A stretch of 64,000 nt of DNA from Microbacterium paraoxydans (GTDB lineage Bacteria; Actinomycetota; Actinomycetes; Actinomycetales; Microbacteriaceae). The notes under the pieces are model-generated. The model did no database searches, was not told where the DNA came from, and saw nothing but the letters and a program-made list of their open reading frames with translations. The stretch is from positions 930,001 through 994,000 of the forward strand of contig NZ_JAGTUK010000001.1 of assembly GCF_018224615.1 (NCBI RefSeq), in the 5' to 3' direction. Positions 53,729 to 61,618 of the stretch are shown in pieces (position 1 is the stretch's first letter; every line of letters begins with the position of its first letter). The translations under genes and the position numbers were made by a program.

Positions 53729-55765
53729 TTCGGCGATCGTCGCGCCCTCGGCCGCCGCAGCCACGGGCTCCGCGAGCGCGGCCGCCGTCTCGACCGGCGC
53801 TGCCGCCGCGGCCGGAGCGGGCTCGACCGGAGCCGGAGCCGGGGCGGGCGCGGGCTCGACCGGAGCAGGAGCCGGGGCGGGCGCGGGCTCGACCGGGGCT
53901 GCAGCCGGGGCGGGCGCGGCCTCGACCGGAGCGGGCGCGAGCGCGGCCTCGACCGGCGCGGTGTCCGGAGCGGGAGCGGCGTCGGCCGCGGGCTCGACCG
54001 GAGCCACGTCGGCGGGCGAATCGACCGCCAGCGACAGCAGCGTGGTGTCGGTGGCGGGGCCGGGGCCCTCGGCGAACACGTAGCGGAAGGTGACCGTGGT
54101 CGTGTCGGCATGCCACAGCTGGCGGGCCGTGGGGCGGAGGTCGATCGTGCCTGCGCCGGCCTCGTCGAGCGTGATGCTGTCGCCGCCACCCGTGGCGCCA
54201 TCGATCAGTGCTTCGACCTGGAGTCCCGGAGCACCGGAGACGGGCACGCGGTAGTGCAGCTGGATGCCGGTGAAGACGATCGTCGCGGTGCTCCACTGCG
54301 GGCCCTCGGTCGGCATCGCCGGCTCGACCGGATCCACCGGGTCGGTGGGGTCGGTCGGGTCGGTCGGGTCCGTGGGGTCGGTCGGGTCCGTGGGGTCGGT
54401 CGGGTCCGTCGGGTCGGTCGGGTCCGTCGGGGTGGTCGGATCCGTGGGTCCGGCCTCCTCGGGCGGGGCCACGGGGACGACCGGCACCGACGGCGGAGTG
54501 ACGACCGTGCCCGACTGCTCGGTCGGCTGCGGTGCGGGCGCTTCTTCCGCCGGGGGAGCGGGCGGCTCCTCGGCCGGCGCCTCGATCACGACCGGCTGAT
54601 CCAGGCCGAGCGAGGAGTCGGGGGCGATGTCCGTCGTGATGGACGACGGGTCGCTGTCGGCAGCGCTCGGAAGCGACGTGGCAGGGTTGGCGCCCGCGAG
54701 CCCGGGAACGATCGCCGCAGCTGTCACCACGCCGGCCACGACCAGCGCCGCCGATCCTGCACCGACCAGGGCGCCCATGCTGGTGAAGGCGCCGCCCGAG
54801 CCGGACGCTCCACCGGTTCCGCCGGCCGAGCCCGATCCACCGGAAGCTCCGGAGCCGGACGCGGCGACGCCGGTCGCGGCGTGGCCCGTGCCCCCGTCGC
54901 CGATCAGCACGCCGCCGGCGATGCTCGACGGCATGGCCGCCATGGCGACGATCGGGGCTCCGCCGCCCTGAAGGGTGGCGAGGTAGCCGCCGGCGCCGGC
55001 GACGCCGAGCACCAGCGGAAGCATGACGAGGGCCAGGCGCTTCGACACGTCCTTGGCTTCGGCCGCGACGATCATGCAGCGCGCGCACTCGTCGAGGTGC
55101 AGCTCGAGGCGCTTGTGGTCGCGTGTGCCGAGGTTGCCGCGCGAGTAGGCGCCCAGGTGCTCGATCGTCCACTGGCAGTCCGACCCGGGGGTGGCGCTGC
55201 GCAGGTGCGCCTGGATCCACGCTTCGCGCAGACCCTCCCGGGCGCGGAACGCGAGCTGCGAGACGGCGCCCGCCTTCATGCCGAGCAGCGGCGCGACCTC
55301 CTGCGGCTTCATCTGCTCGATCTCGGTGTACCAGAGCACCTCCTGCCACCGGGAGGGCAGGCTCCGGAACGCCTGAGCGGTCAGGCTGCGGTCGAGTGCC
55401 TCGTTCGACGCGTGTTCCGTGCTGTCGGGGTCGGCGACCGTGTCGAGCTCGTCGATCGCGGTCTCGCGGCGCGAGCGACCCCACGCGGCCGCGGTGTTGC
55501 GGATGCTCGTGAACAGATAGGCGCGGAACGATCCGTTGGGTCCGCCGCCCTTGGTGATCGCCTGGTAGATGCGCGTGTACGCCTCCTGCACCAGATCGTC
55601 GGGATCGATCGACGAGGTCACGGACCGTGCCACGGCGATGCCGGACGGATAGTGACGCTTCCAGAGTTCCCCGAAGGCCCCCGTGTCGCCGGAGCGGGTG
55701 CGGAGGATCAGGTCGGCATCGCCGATGGGCTCGTCTGGTGTGGTGTTCTCTCGGTGCACAATCAT
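53726..55765 (-). CDS. ECF sigma factor fused to zinc-finger anti-sigma and membrane/surface extension
   Basis: A 679-residue multidomain regulator. Residues 15-95 are sigma region 2 (DLILRTRSGDTGAFGELWKRHYP, DPDDLVQEAYTRIYQAI). Residues 125-185 are region 4 (LPSRWQEVLWYTEIEQMKPQEVAPLLGMKAGAVSQLAFRAREGLREAW). A ZAS-like zinc motif H223-x3-C227-x2-C230 follows. Helix 1 lies near 244-265. A Gly/Ser-rich stretch precedes helix 2 near 338-358. An exported half includes ten TDP repeats, a beta-rich domain (about 480-590) and a Pro/Ala/Val/Glu repeat tail. This sigma-zinc finger-membrane layout matches the actinobacterial ECF52/ECF53-type fusions. Signal release would need proteolysis or conformational change (inference). 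No separate anti-sigma gene is nearby. It lies between two amino-sugar gene groups. Confidence 0.88.
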   Translation of the reverse strand: MIVHRENTTPDEPIGDADLILRTRSGDTGAFGELWKRHYPSGIAVARSVTSSIDPDDLVQEAYTRIYQAITKGGGPNGSFRAYLFTSIRNTAAAWGRSRRETAIDELDTVADPDSTEHASNEALDRSLTAQAFRSLPSRWQEVLWYTEIEQMKPQEVAPLLGMKAGAVSQLAFRAREGLREAWIQAHLRSATPGSDCQWTIEHLGAYSRGNLGTRDHKRLELHLDECARCMIVAAEAKDVSKRLALVMLPLVLGVAGAGGYLATLQGGGAPIVAMAAMPSSIAGGVLIGDGGTGHAATGVAASGSGASGGSGSAGGTGGASGSGGAFTSMGALVGAGSAALVVAGVVTAAAIVPGLAGANPATSLPSAADSDPSSITTDIAPDSSLGLDQPVVIEAPAEEPPAPPAEEAPAPQPTEQSGTVVTPPSVPVVPVAPPEEAGPTDPTTPTDPTDPTDPTDPTDPTDPTDPTDPTDPTDPVDPVEPAMPTEGPQWSTATIVFTGIQLHYRVPVSGAPGLQVEALIDGATGGGDSITLDEAGAGTIDLRPTARQLWHADTTTVTFRYVFAEGPGPATDTTLLSLAVDSPADVAPVEPAADAAPAPDTAPVEAALAPAPVEAAPAPAAAPVEPAPAPAPAPVEPAPAPAPAPVEPAPAAAAAPVETAAALAEPVAAAAEGATIAE
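53820..53951 (-). repeat. About four 33-bp tandem repeats coding Pro/Ala/Val/Glu tail
   Basis: Units begin GGCTCGACCGGAGC-like every 33 bases (53820, 53853, 53886, 53919) and encode PVEPAPAPAPA-type peptides at the exported C-terminus of the sigma fusion. Such a rigid stalk suits spanning the cell wall. Confidence 0.8.
54339..54428 (-). repeat. Ten 9-bp tandem repeats coding Thr-Asp-Pro
   Basis: Ten consecutive 9-bp units (GGGTC[CG]GT[CG] on the plus strand) encode TDP repeats in the exported part of the sigma fusion. They are a likely site of length variation between strains. Confidence 0.9.
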
Positions 55766-56100
55766 CCATTGGTCCCCGGGGCGCGGATCGGCCCTCGGGA
55801 GAAGAGACGCGCGAGCGCGCGTCTTATTACGCGGTTAACAGATTCTCCCGCGAAACACGTGATATGGCCACCCCTCGGCCATGACTCGAAGGAGATCCAT
55901 CGGCTTCTGCCATGCGGCTTTCAGTGGACGGGTGCGCCGCAAAACTTTTTCCAAAGTCGCGTAATGAACCGCGCCCGAGCTCGTCTCATCCCGTAGAGAC
56001 AGCCACATGAACTCCACCGGGGGGCGGGGTTCAGGCTCTGATGCGGGGGGTTCTGCATCAGGGAACGGGTCGAGGTCCTCGGGGGAGGAGCCCTCGGCCC
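55766..56100. other. Non-coding region upstream of the sigma-fusion gene
   Basis: This stretch is lower in GC than the coding DNA around it. It holds the 5' region of the sigma-fusion gene, with a hairpin at 55805-55824 and AT-rich patches (TTATTAC near 55824, CAAAACTTTTTCC near 55940) that may contain its promoter. I could not fix a convincing -35/-10 pair. No gene was supported. Confidence 0.5.
55805..55824 (-). repeat. Leader hairpin of the sigma-fusion gene
   Basis: AGACGCGCG and CGCGCGTCT, a perfect 9-bp inverted repeat with a 2-base spacer, 40 bases before the start codon. It could be a leader hairpin in the mRNA or an operator. Confidence 0.5.
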
Positions 56101-56125
56101 CGCCCGCTCGACACGGGAGGGAACG

Positions 56126-56422
56126 GGGCCGCCGATCTGGAAAGACGGCGGCCCTCCACCCCGCTCCATGGGAGAGACGATCGCCGATCTGGGGAGTCCG
56201 GCGAGGGTCTCTTCCGCTCTATGGGAGAGACGATCGCCGATCTGGGGAGTTTGGCGAGGGTCTCTTCCGCTCTACGGGAGAGACGATCGCCGATCTGGGG
56301 AGTCCGGCGAGGGTCTTTTCCGCTACGGGAGAGGGGCCGCCGATCTGGGGAGAACGGCGGCCCACCACCCCGCTCTTCGGGGGAGACCGTCGCCGATCTG
56401 GGGAGTCCGGCGCGCTTCTCCC
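56126..56422. repeat. Array of six tandem hairpins with conserved loop (possible structured RNA)
   Basis: Six units with period 51-55 bases. Each folds into a hairpin whose loop is ATCTGGGGAG plus two bases (ATCTGGAAAGA in unit 1). Hairpins: 56126-56154, 56170-56215, 56223-56268, 56276-56321, 56334-56363, 56381-56422. Units 1 and 5 have stem GGGCCGCCG/CGGCGGCCC. Units 2-4 have GGGAGAGAC and CGCCG pairing with CGGCG and GTCTCTTCC. Unit 6 has GGGAGA/TCTCCC plus CGCCG/CGGCG. Base changes in units 3 and 4 keep pairing through G-U. Read from the minus strand, the direction of nagA, the loops become GACTCCCCAGAT. The array starts about 50 bases after the nagA stop. Function unknown. Confidence 0.75.
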
Positions 56423-56474
56423 ACCTGTTCGATCGGAGGCCGCAGCGCTGCGCGTCGCGCGGAGTGCTGTCCTT

Positions 56475-57647
56475 CTAGGCGGACAGCGCCTGGCCCGTCC
56501 AGACCCGCGCGACGCGCAGGCTCGCGTCGAGCAGCACGGCGTCGCCGAGCATCCCGCTGCGCAGCGCGCCGAGCTGGGCATCGCGCCCCACCGCCCGTGC
56601 CGGCGTCTCGGTGAGCGCGCGCACCGCTTCCGCCAGCGGCACCCCCGCCCGCACGGCGCGCTGCAGCGCCACGTCCTGCGTGAGCGTCGAGCCGGCGATG
56701 GAGCCCGTGTCATCCGCGCGCGCCACTCCGTCGAGCACCGTCACGCGGACGGCTCCGAGGTCGTAGTGTCCGTCGGCGCTTCCCGCGGCGGCCATCGCGT
56801 CGGTGATCAGCGCGACCCTGGTCGGAGCGGCGTCGAACACGAGCTTCACGACCGTGGGGTCGAGGTGGATGTCGTCCGCGATCGCCTCGAGGATCACCCG
56901 GTGGTCCGCGGCCGCGGCGAGCACGGGCCCGGGAGCGCGATGGTGGATACCGGGCATCGCGTTGAACGCATGCGTGAGGATCGACGCGCCGGCCTCGAAG
57001 GCAGCGACCGCCATCTCGGCGTCCGCGTCCGTGTGGCCCACCGCGGCTGCGGCTCCCGCCGCGACGATCTGCCGCACGGCGTCGAGGCCGCCCGGCAGCT
57101 CCGGCGCGATCGTCACCTGGCGGACGGTGCCTCGGCCGGCGTCGAGCAGCCGCGCCACGTCCCGCTCGGCGGGGTGCCGCAGCAGCGACGGCTCGTGCGC
57201 CCCGTGGTGACCGGGGTCGAGGAACGGGCCCTCGAGGTGCGAGCCGAGCACGTCGACGTCGGTCTCGGTGAGGTCGGCGATCGTCGCGACGCTGCGCGCC
57301 AGCGCGTCCAGCGTCCCGGTCACGAGCGAGATCACCGCGCGGGTCGTGCCGTGGGCGCGGTGCAGGTCTCGACCGGTGCGGATCGCGTCGATGCCGTCGT
57401 CGTAGGCGGCCCCCGCGCCGCCGTGGCCGTGGATGTCGATGAAGCCGGGGGTGAGCAGCGCCCCGGGTCCGGCGACCTCCGCGGCATCGACGACCTCGTC
57501 CGCGGGCTCCCAGTCCGAGCCGGTTCCGCGCGAGACGACGACACCGTCCTCGATGCGGACCCAGCCGTCGTCGACGGCCTCACCGCGGTCGACGAGGCGG
57601 GCGGAGTGGACGACCAGCGAGCCGGTCGCGGAGGAGTGGGTGGTCAA
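56475..57647 (-). CDS. nagA: N-acetylglucosamine-6-phosphate deacetylase
   Basis: Deacetylates GlcNAc-6-phosphate to GlcN-6-phosphate, the substrate of NagB. The 390-residue amidohydrolase has LLTPGFIDIHGHGGAGAAYDDG (metal His pair region), LGSHLEGPFLDPGHHGAHEP with the metal-binding Glu, VGHTDADAEM and THAFNAMPGIHHRAPG (metal His residues), and LITDAMAAAGSADGHYDLG with the catalytic Asp. TLTQDVALQRAVRAGVPLAEAVRALTETPARAVG is the usual C-terminal helix set. The start is TTG with GGAGCG upstream; it overlaps the stop of the GH20 gene (TTGA), so hexosaminidase and deacetylase form one operon. The hairpin array follows its 3' end. Confidence 0.96.
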   Translation of the reverse strand: MTTHSSATGSLVVHSARLVDRGEAVDDGWVRIEDGVVVSRGTGSDWEPADEVVDAAEVAGPGALLTPGFIDIHGHGGAGAAYDDGIDAIRTGRDLHRAHGTTRAVISLVTGTLDALARSVATIADLTETDVDVLGSHLEGPFLDPGHHGAHEPSLLRHPAERDVARLLDAGRGTVRQVTIAPELPGGLDAVRQIVAAGAAAAVGHTDADAEMAVAAFEAGASILTHAFNAMPGIHHRAPGPVLAAAADHRVILEAIADDIHLDPTVVKLVFDAAPTRVALITDAMAAAGSADGHYDLGAVRVTVLDGVARADDTGSIAGSTLTQDVALQRAVRAGVPLAEAVRALTETPARAVGRDAQLGALRSGMLGDAVLLDASLRVARVWTGQALSA

Positions 57648-59155
57648 CGTTCGCTCCAGGGAATGTCAGCGGCGGGGTGGAAATCGACCCCCTCAGCCTT
57701 CCACAGCGGCGCGAGCCGTCCGACCCGCACGCGGAATGACTCCCAGCTGCGGCCAGCGCCGTCGCGCGGCGACCACGCCACCTCGGCCTGTGCTGCCGCG
57801 CGCGGGAACACCAGCTGCTCGACCTGGTCGAGCGTGCGGGTGGTCTCCGACCAGAGCGGAGCCTCGACGCCGAGGATCGCCGACTCGGGCACGTCGAGCA
57901 CCGCGGTCGGCTCCCATTCGTAGGCGGAGCGCACGTCGATGATCGCGGCCCACGTGAGGCCGAGCGGGAAGTCCTCGGTGTACTTCATGTCGAGATACGT
58001 CACGTTCGCGGCCGACATGATCAGCGCGCCGCCGCGCTCGACGAAGTGCGCGGCCTCCTCGGCGTGCGTGCCCTCCGGGGTGGTCTTGCCCCAGTACTGG
58101 CCGACGGTCCCCTCGGCGATGTTCGCGGCGGAACCCATCTCGTGCCACGCGACGGGGATCTTCCCCTCCGCCACGACGATCGCGGTCGCCCGCTCCGCGA
58201 ACAGGTCGAAGTCGGCCTGCGGTGTGCCGAGCGACTCGTCGCCGCCGATGTGGATGTACGGCCCCGGCGTCAGCTCGGCCAGTTCGCGGACGACGTCGCG
58301 CACGAAGTCGTAGGTGCGCTCCTCATGGATGCGCACGCTCGAGTGGCCGACACCCCAGCCGAGGTAGGTCTCGCCGGCGACCGGCAGCGGCTGTCCCAGG
58401 CGCGCGGACTCGGAGATCAGGTTGTCGTTCAGGACCGGCTCCTCGACGAGCTCCGGGTAGGCGACGCCGATGGCGTGCGTGTGACCGGGCAGGTCGATCT
58501 CGGGGATCACGATCATGTGCCGCGAGGCCGCGTGGGCGACGATCTCGCGGTAGTCGTCCTTGGTGTAGAACCCGCCGGGGTGGCCGTCGACGGAGGTGGA
58601 CGCGGCGCGCTCGGTCAGCAGCGGCCAGGCGTCGATGTGCACCCGCCAGCCCTGGTCGTCGCTCAGGTGCAGGTGCAGGTGGTTGTACTTCAGCGCGCTC
58701 GTGCTGTCGATGAAGCGCTTCACGTCGTCCACCCCGAAGAAGTGGCGGGCCACGTCGAGCATGACGCCGCGCCGGGCGAACCGCGGGGCATCCGCGATCT
58801 CGACGTGCGGCAGACCCCAGCCGTCCTCCTCCTCGCGGAGCAGCTGCAGCAGCGACTGCACGCCGTAGAAGAGCCCGGCCTCGTCGGCACCGGTGAGGAC
58901 CACGCGCTCGCCGATCTGCAGGGTGTAGCCCTCCGGGTCCGCGACGGCGGAGTCCACCCGCAGCTCGATGTCGGCGGGGCCGTCGGCGGCCGTGTCCAGC
59001 TGCAGGCCGGTGCGGCGCTCCACCGCGTCGGCGAGCTGCGCGACGGCGCGGGAGGTGCCGCGGATGCGGGAGGACGCGGTGACCGCGAGACGTCCTTCGC
59101 CGACGGTGGCGGAGACGGGGGCGGGCACGAGAGGAAGCTCGAGAGGAAGGACCAT
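57644..59155 (-). CDS. Beta-N-acetylhexosaminidase, GH20
   Basis: Releases terminal GlcNAc or GalNAc from chitooligosaccharides or muropeptides. The 503-residue protein has an N-terminal chitobiase-like domain (LPLVPAPVSATVGEGRLAVTASSRIRG...IELRVDS) and a catalytic barrel: RFARRGVMLDVARHFFGVDDVKRFIDSTSALKYNHLHLHLSDDQGWR, VIPEIDLPGHTHA, and PYIHIGGDESLGT with the catalytic Asp-Glu. No signal peptide is evident, suggesting that it acts on imported oligosaccharides. ATG 59155 is preferred; a TTG two codons earlier is in frame. It forms an operon with nagA. A palindromic operator lies 41 bases upstream. It is a second GH20 besides the fused one. Confidence 0.95.
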   Translation of the reverse strand: MVLPLELPLVPAPVSATVGEGRLAVTASSRIRGTSRAVAQLADAVERRTGLQLDTAADGPADIELRVDSAVADPEGYTLQIGERVVLTGADEAGLFYGVQSLLQLLREEEDGWGLPHVEIADAPRFARRGVMLDVARHFFGVDDVKRFIDSTSALKYNHLHLHLSDDQGWRVHIDAWPLLTERAASTSVDGHPGGFYTKDDYREIVAHAASRHMIVIPEIDLPGHTHAIGVAYPELVEEPVLNDNLISESARLGQPLPVAGETYLGWGVGHSSVRIHEERTYDFVRDVVRELAELTPGPYIHIGGDESLGTPQADFDLFAERATAIVVAEGKIPVAWHEMGSAANIAEGTVGQYWGKTTPEGTHAEEAAHFVERGGALIMSAANVTYLDMKYTEDFPLGLTWAAIIDVRSAYEWEPTAVLDVPESAILGVEAPLWSETTRTLDQVEQLVFPRAAAQAEVAWSPRDGAGRSWESFRVRVGRLAPLWKAEGVDFHPAADIPWSER

Positions 59156-59195
59156 GAACAAAACCTACCGGGCACGACCGGCCAAGGGAACAGGG

Positions 59196-59210
59196 GAATC
59201 GAAACGATTC
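59196..59210. promoter_or_regulatory. Palindromic operator upstream of GH20-nagA
   Basis: GAATCG-AAA-CGATTC, a perfect 6-bp inverted repeat with 3-base spacer, 41 bases before the GH20 start. GAAACGATTC within it also resembles LacI-family sites. It differs from the ROK operator at 48584, so the two amino-sugar operons may answer to different repressors. Confidence 0.5.
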
Positions 59211-59266
59211 TGTACGGCGGTCGATGGCACCCGACCGCGGCGCTCGGTGCGGGGTCGGCGATCCGC

Positions 59267-59272
59267 TATGCT
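59267..59272 (+). promoter_or_regulatory. -10 element of the glyA promoter
   Basis: TATGCT placed so that transcription starts a few bases before the riboswitch aptamer. No convincing -35 hexamer was found. Confidence 0.5.
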
Positions 59273-59275
59273 CGT

Positions 59276-59352
59276 AACCGTCGCGACTGGCGTCTGGGTG
59301 GACTACCACCGGGGAGCGACTGACCACGGAATTCGACCGCGCGCCTGGGCCG
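59276..59352 (+). ncRNA. ZTP (pfl motif) riboswitch
   Basis: The aptamer core is recognisable: ACCGTCGCGACTGGCG (59277-59292), a variable stem GGTGG-actA-CCACC (59298-59310), GGGGAGCGACTG closing the first helix (59311-59322), a linker, and the 3' pseudoknot element CGCGCCTGGGC (59340-59350). The pfl consensus has GUCGYGACUGGC, CCGGGGAGCGAC and CCGCCUGGGC in this order. The aptamer senses ZTP/ZMP, which accumulates when 10-formyl-THF is short, and turns on one-carbon genes. Here it precedes glyA-folD. The expression platform between 59353 and the AAGGAG ribosome site at 59381 is short, fitting translational control (inference). Confidence 0.85.
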
Positions 59353-59392
59353 ATGCGAACACCCCTCGAATCCGTCGTCAAAGGAGCACGTC

Positions 59393-60667
59393 ATGACCGA
59401 CCGTTACTTCAACGCCCCGCTCGCCGAGGTCGACCCGGAGATCGCCCAGGTCCTCGACCGCGAGCTGAAGCGTCAGCAGACCTTCCTCGAGATGATCGCC
59501 TCGGAGAACTTCGCCCCCGTCTCGGTGCTCCAGTCGCAGGGCTCCGTGCTCACCAACAAGTACGCCGAGGGGTACCCGGGTCGTCGCTACTACGGCGGCT
59601 GCGAAGAGGTCGACGTCGCGGAGGAACTCGCGATCCAGCGCGCGAAGGACCTGTTCGGCGCCGAGTTCGCCAACGTCCAGCCCCACTCCGGAGCCTCCGC
59701 CAACGCGGCCGTGCTGCACGCGATCGCCCGCCCCGGCGACACGCTCCTCGGCCTCTCCCTCGACCAGGGCGGCCACCTCACGCACGGCATGAAGATCAAC
59801 TTCTCCGGCCGTCTGTACGACATCGTCGCCTACGGCGTGAACCCCGAGACCTCCACGATCGACATGGACGAGGTGCGCCGCCTCGCGCTCGAGCACAAGC
59901 CCAAGGTGATCATCGCCGGGTGGTCGGCGTACCCGCGCACCATGGACTTCGCCGCCTTCCGCGCGATCGCCGACGAGGTCGGCGCACTTCTCTGGGTCGA
60001 CATGGCGCACTTCGCCGGTCTGGTCGCCGCCGGCCTGCACCCGAACCCGGTGCCGCACGCGCACGTCGTCTCCTCGACCGTGCACAAGACCATCGGCGGC
60101 CCGCGCTCCGGCTTCATCCTCACCAACGACGCCGACATCGCCAAGAAGATCAACAGCGCCGTGTTCCCCGGGCAGCAGGGCGGGCCGCTCATGCACGTGA
60201 TCGCCGCGAAGGCCACCGCGTTCAAGCTCGCCGGCACCCCCGAGTTCAAGGAGCGCCAGGAGCGCGTGCTCCGCGGCGCCGCCCTGATCGCAGAGCGCCT
60301 GTCGCAGCAGGACGTGAAGGACGCGGGCATCGCGGTGCGCTCGGGCGGTACCGACGTGCACCTGGTGCTGGTCGACCTGCGCGATGCCGAGATCGACGGC
60401 AAGCAGGCCGAGGATCTCCTGCACGACATCCACATCACCGTGAACCGCAACGCCGTGCCGAACGACCCGCGCCCGCCGATGGTGACCTCGGGTCTGCGCA
60501 TCGGCACCCCCGCCCTGGCGACCCGCGGCTTCGGCGATGCCGAGTTCACCGAGGTGGCCGACATCATCGCGCTCGCGCTGCTGCCCGGCGCCGACGTCGA
60601 CGCGCTGCGTGCCCGCGTGGACGCGCTCGCCGCCGCGTTCCCGCTCTACCCGGACCTGCAGCAGTGA
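59393..60667 (+). CDS. glyA: Serine hydroxymethyltransferase
   Basis: Interconverts serine and glycine with transfer of a one-carbon unit to THF. The 424-residue fold-type I PLP enzyme has [79 protein letters not shown], and the PLP-lysine motif [36 protein letters not shown] binds the carboxylate. AAGGAG precedes ATG 59393. folD overlaps its end (GTGA), so both folate one-carbon enzymes are made together under the riboswitch. Their product supplies PurN and PurH encoded near 30 kb. Confidence 0.98.
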   Translation: MTDRYFNAPLAEVDPEIAQVLDRELKRQQTFLEMIASENFAPVSVLQSQGSVLTNKYAEGYPGRRYYGGCEEVDVAEELAIQRAKDLFGAEFANVQPHSGASANAAVLHAIARPGDTLLGLSLDQGGHLTHGMKINFSGRLYDIVAYGVNPETSTIDMDEVRRLALEHKPKVIIAGWSAYPRTMDFAAFRAIADEVGALLWVDMAHFAGLVAAGLHPNPVPHAHVVSSTVHKTIGGPRSGFILTNDADIAKKINSAVFPGQQGGPLMHVIAAKATAFKLAGTPEFKERQERVLRGAALIAERLSQQDVKDAGIAVRSGGTDVHLVLVDLRDAEIDGKQAEDLLHDIHITVNRNAVPNDPRPPMVTSGLRIGTPALATRGFGDAEFTEVADIIALALLPGADVDALRARVDALAAAFPLYPDLQQ

Positions 60668-61542
60668 CCGCGGTCGTCCTCGACGGGAAGGCTGCAGCCG
60701 CCGAGATCCGCGCCGAGCTGACCGAGCGGGTCGCGGCGCTCAAGGCCAAGGGCGTCACGCCCGGTATCGCGACCGTGCTCGTGGGCGCCGACCCCGCGTC
60801 GCAGCTCTACGTGGGCATGAAGCACCGCCAGTCCGAGGCGATCGGCATGAACTCGATCCAGCGGGAACTGCCGGCCGAGGCGACCCAGGCCGACGTGGAA
60901 GCGCTGATCGACGAGCTCAACGCCGACCCCGCGTGCCACGGCTACATCGTGCAGCTGCCGCTGCCGAAGCACCTCGACACGGACGCGATCCTGGAGCGCA
61001 TCGACCCGGCGAAGGACGCCGACGGCCTGCACCCGACCAACCTCGGCCGCCTGGTGCTCAACGTCAACGCGCCCATCCACACCCCGCTGCCGTGCACGCC
61101 GCGCGGCGTGATCGAGCTGCTGCTCCGCAACGGCTACGACCTGCACGGCAAGCACGTGGTCGTGGTCGGCCGCGGCGTGACCATCGGGCGGTCGATCGGG
61201 CTGCTGCTGACCCGTCGTGACCTCAACGCCACGGTCACGCTCACCCACACCGGCACAGTCGACATGCCGCGCTACCTGCGTGAGGCCGACGTGATCGTGG
61301 CTGCCGCGGGCGTGAAGCACCTGATCCGTGCGGAGGACGTGAAGCCGGGCGCCGCGGTGCTCGACGTGGGCGTGACGCGCGAGACCGACCCCGAGACCGG
61401 CAAGAGCCTCGTGTTCGGCGATGTCGCGCCCGATGTCGCCGAGGTCGCCGGCTACCTGTCGCCCAACCCGGGCGGCGTCGGCCCCATGACCGTCGCGCTG
61501 CTCATGACCAACGTGGTGGAGGCGGCCGAGCGGGCGGTCTGA
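60664..61542 (+). CDS. folD: Methylene-THF dehydrogenase / methenyl-THF cyclohydrolase
   Basis: Converts 5,10-methylene-THF to 10-formyl-THF with NADP. The 292-residue protein has [23 protein letters not shown] with the catalytic Lys of Y-x3-[14 protein letters not shown] with the conserved [23 protein letters not shown], and [34 protein letters not shown], the NADP-binding loop (usually GRSxxVGxP; here GRGVTIGRS). The end is [20 protein letters not shown]. The GTG start is fixed by the overlap with glyA. A 21-bp perfect terminator stem follows. Confidence 0.97.
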   Translation: MTAVVLDGKAAAAEIRAELTERVAALKAKGVTPGIATVLVGADPASQLYVGMKHRQSEAIGMNSIQRELPAEATQADVEALIDELNADPACHGYIVQLPLPKHLDTDAILERIDPAKDADGLHPTNLGRLVLNVNAPIHTPLPCTPRGVIELLLRNGYDLHGKHVVVVGRGVTIGRSIGLLLTRRDLNATVTLTHTGTVDMPRYLREADVIVAAAGVKHLIRAEDVKPGAAVLDVGVTRETDPETGKSLVFGDVAPDVAEVAGYLSPNPGGVGPMTVALLMTNVVEAAERAV

Positions 61543-61565
61543 CCCGTTCTCTTCCCGCCGACCCG

Positions 61566-61612
61566 ACGCAGAACGCCGCGGCACTCCTGGCGAGTGCCGC
61601 GGCGTTCTGCGT
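61566..61612. terminator. Strong bidirectional terminator after folD
   Basis: ACGCAGAACGCCGCGG and onward: the arm 61566-61586 pairs perfectly over 21 bp with 61592-61612 around loop CTGGC. It serves folD on the plus strand and the DUF6882 gene on the minus strand. Confidence 0.9.
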
Positions 61613-61618
61613 GCGCGG

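Noticed and set aside
55835..56017. A 60-codon minus-strand frame upstream of the sigma-fusion gene (starts MEFMWLSLRDE)
   Set aside because: Third-codon GC is only about 65% against roughly 90% in real genes here, there is no ribosome site, and the product resembles nothing known to me. Not excluded as a foreign or very small gene.
56113..56423. CRISPR array
   Set aside because: Units differ in stems, have no unique spacers of constant length between identical repeats, and there are no cas genes.
56168..56614. Coding interpretation of the repeat array (peptides such as MGETIADLGSPAR)
   Set aside because: The 53-bp period is not a multiple of three, so successive units are read in different frames. 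The frame stays open only because the repeat lacks stops, and it runs antisense into nagA. Conserved pairing fits RNA structure better.
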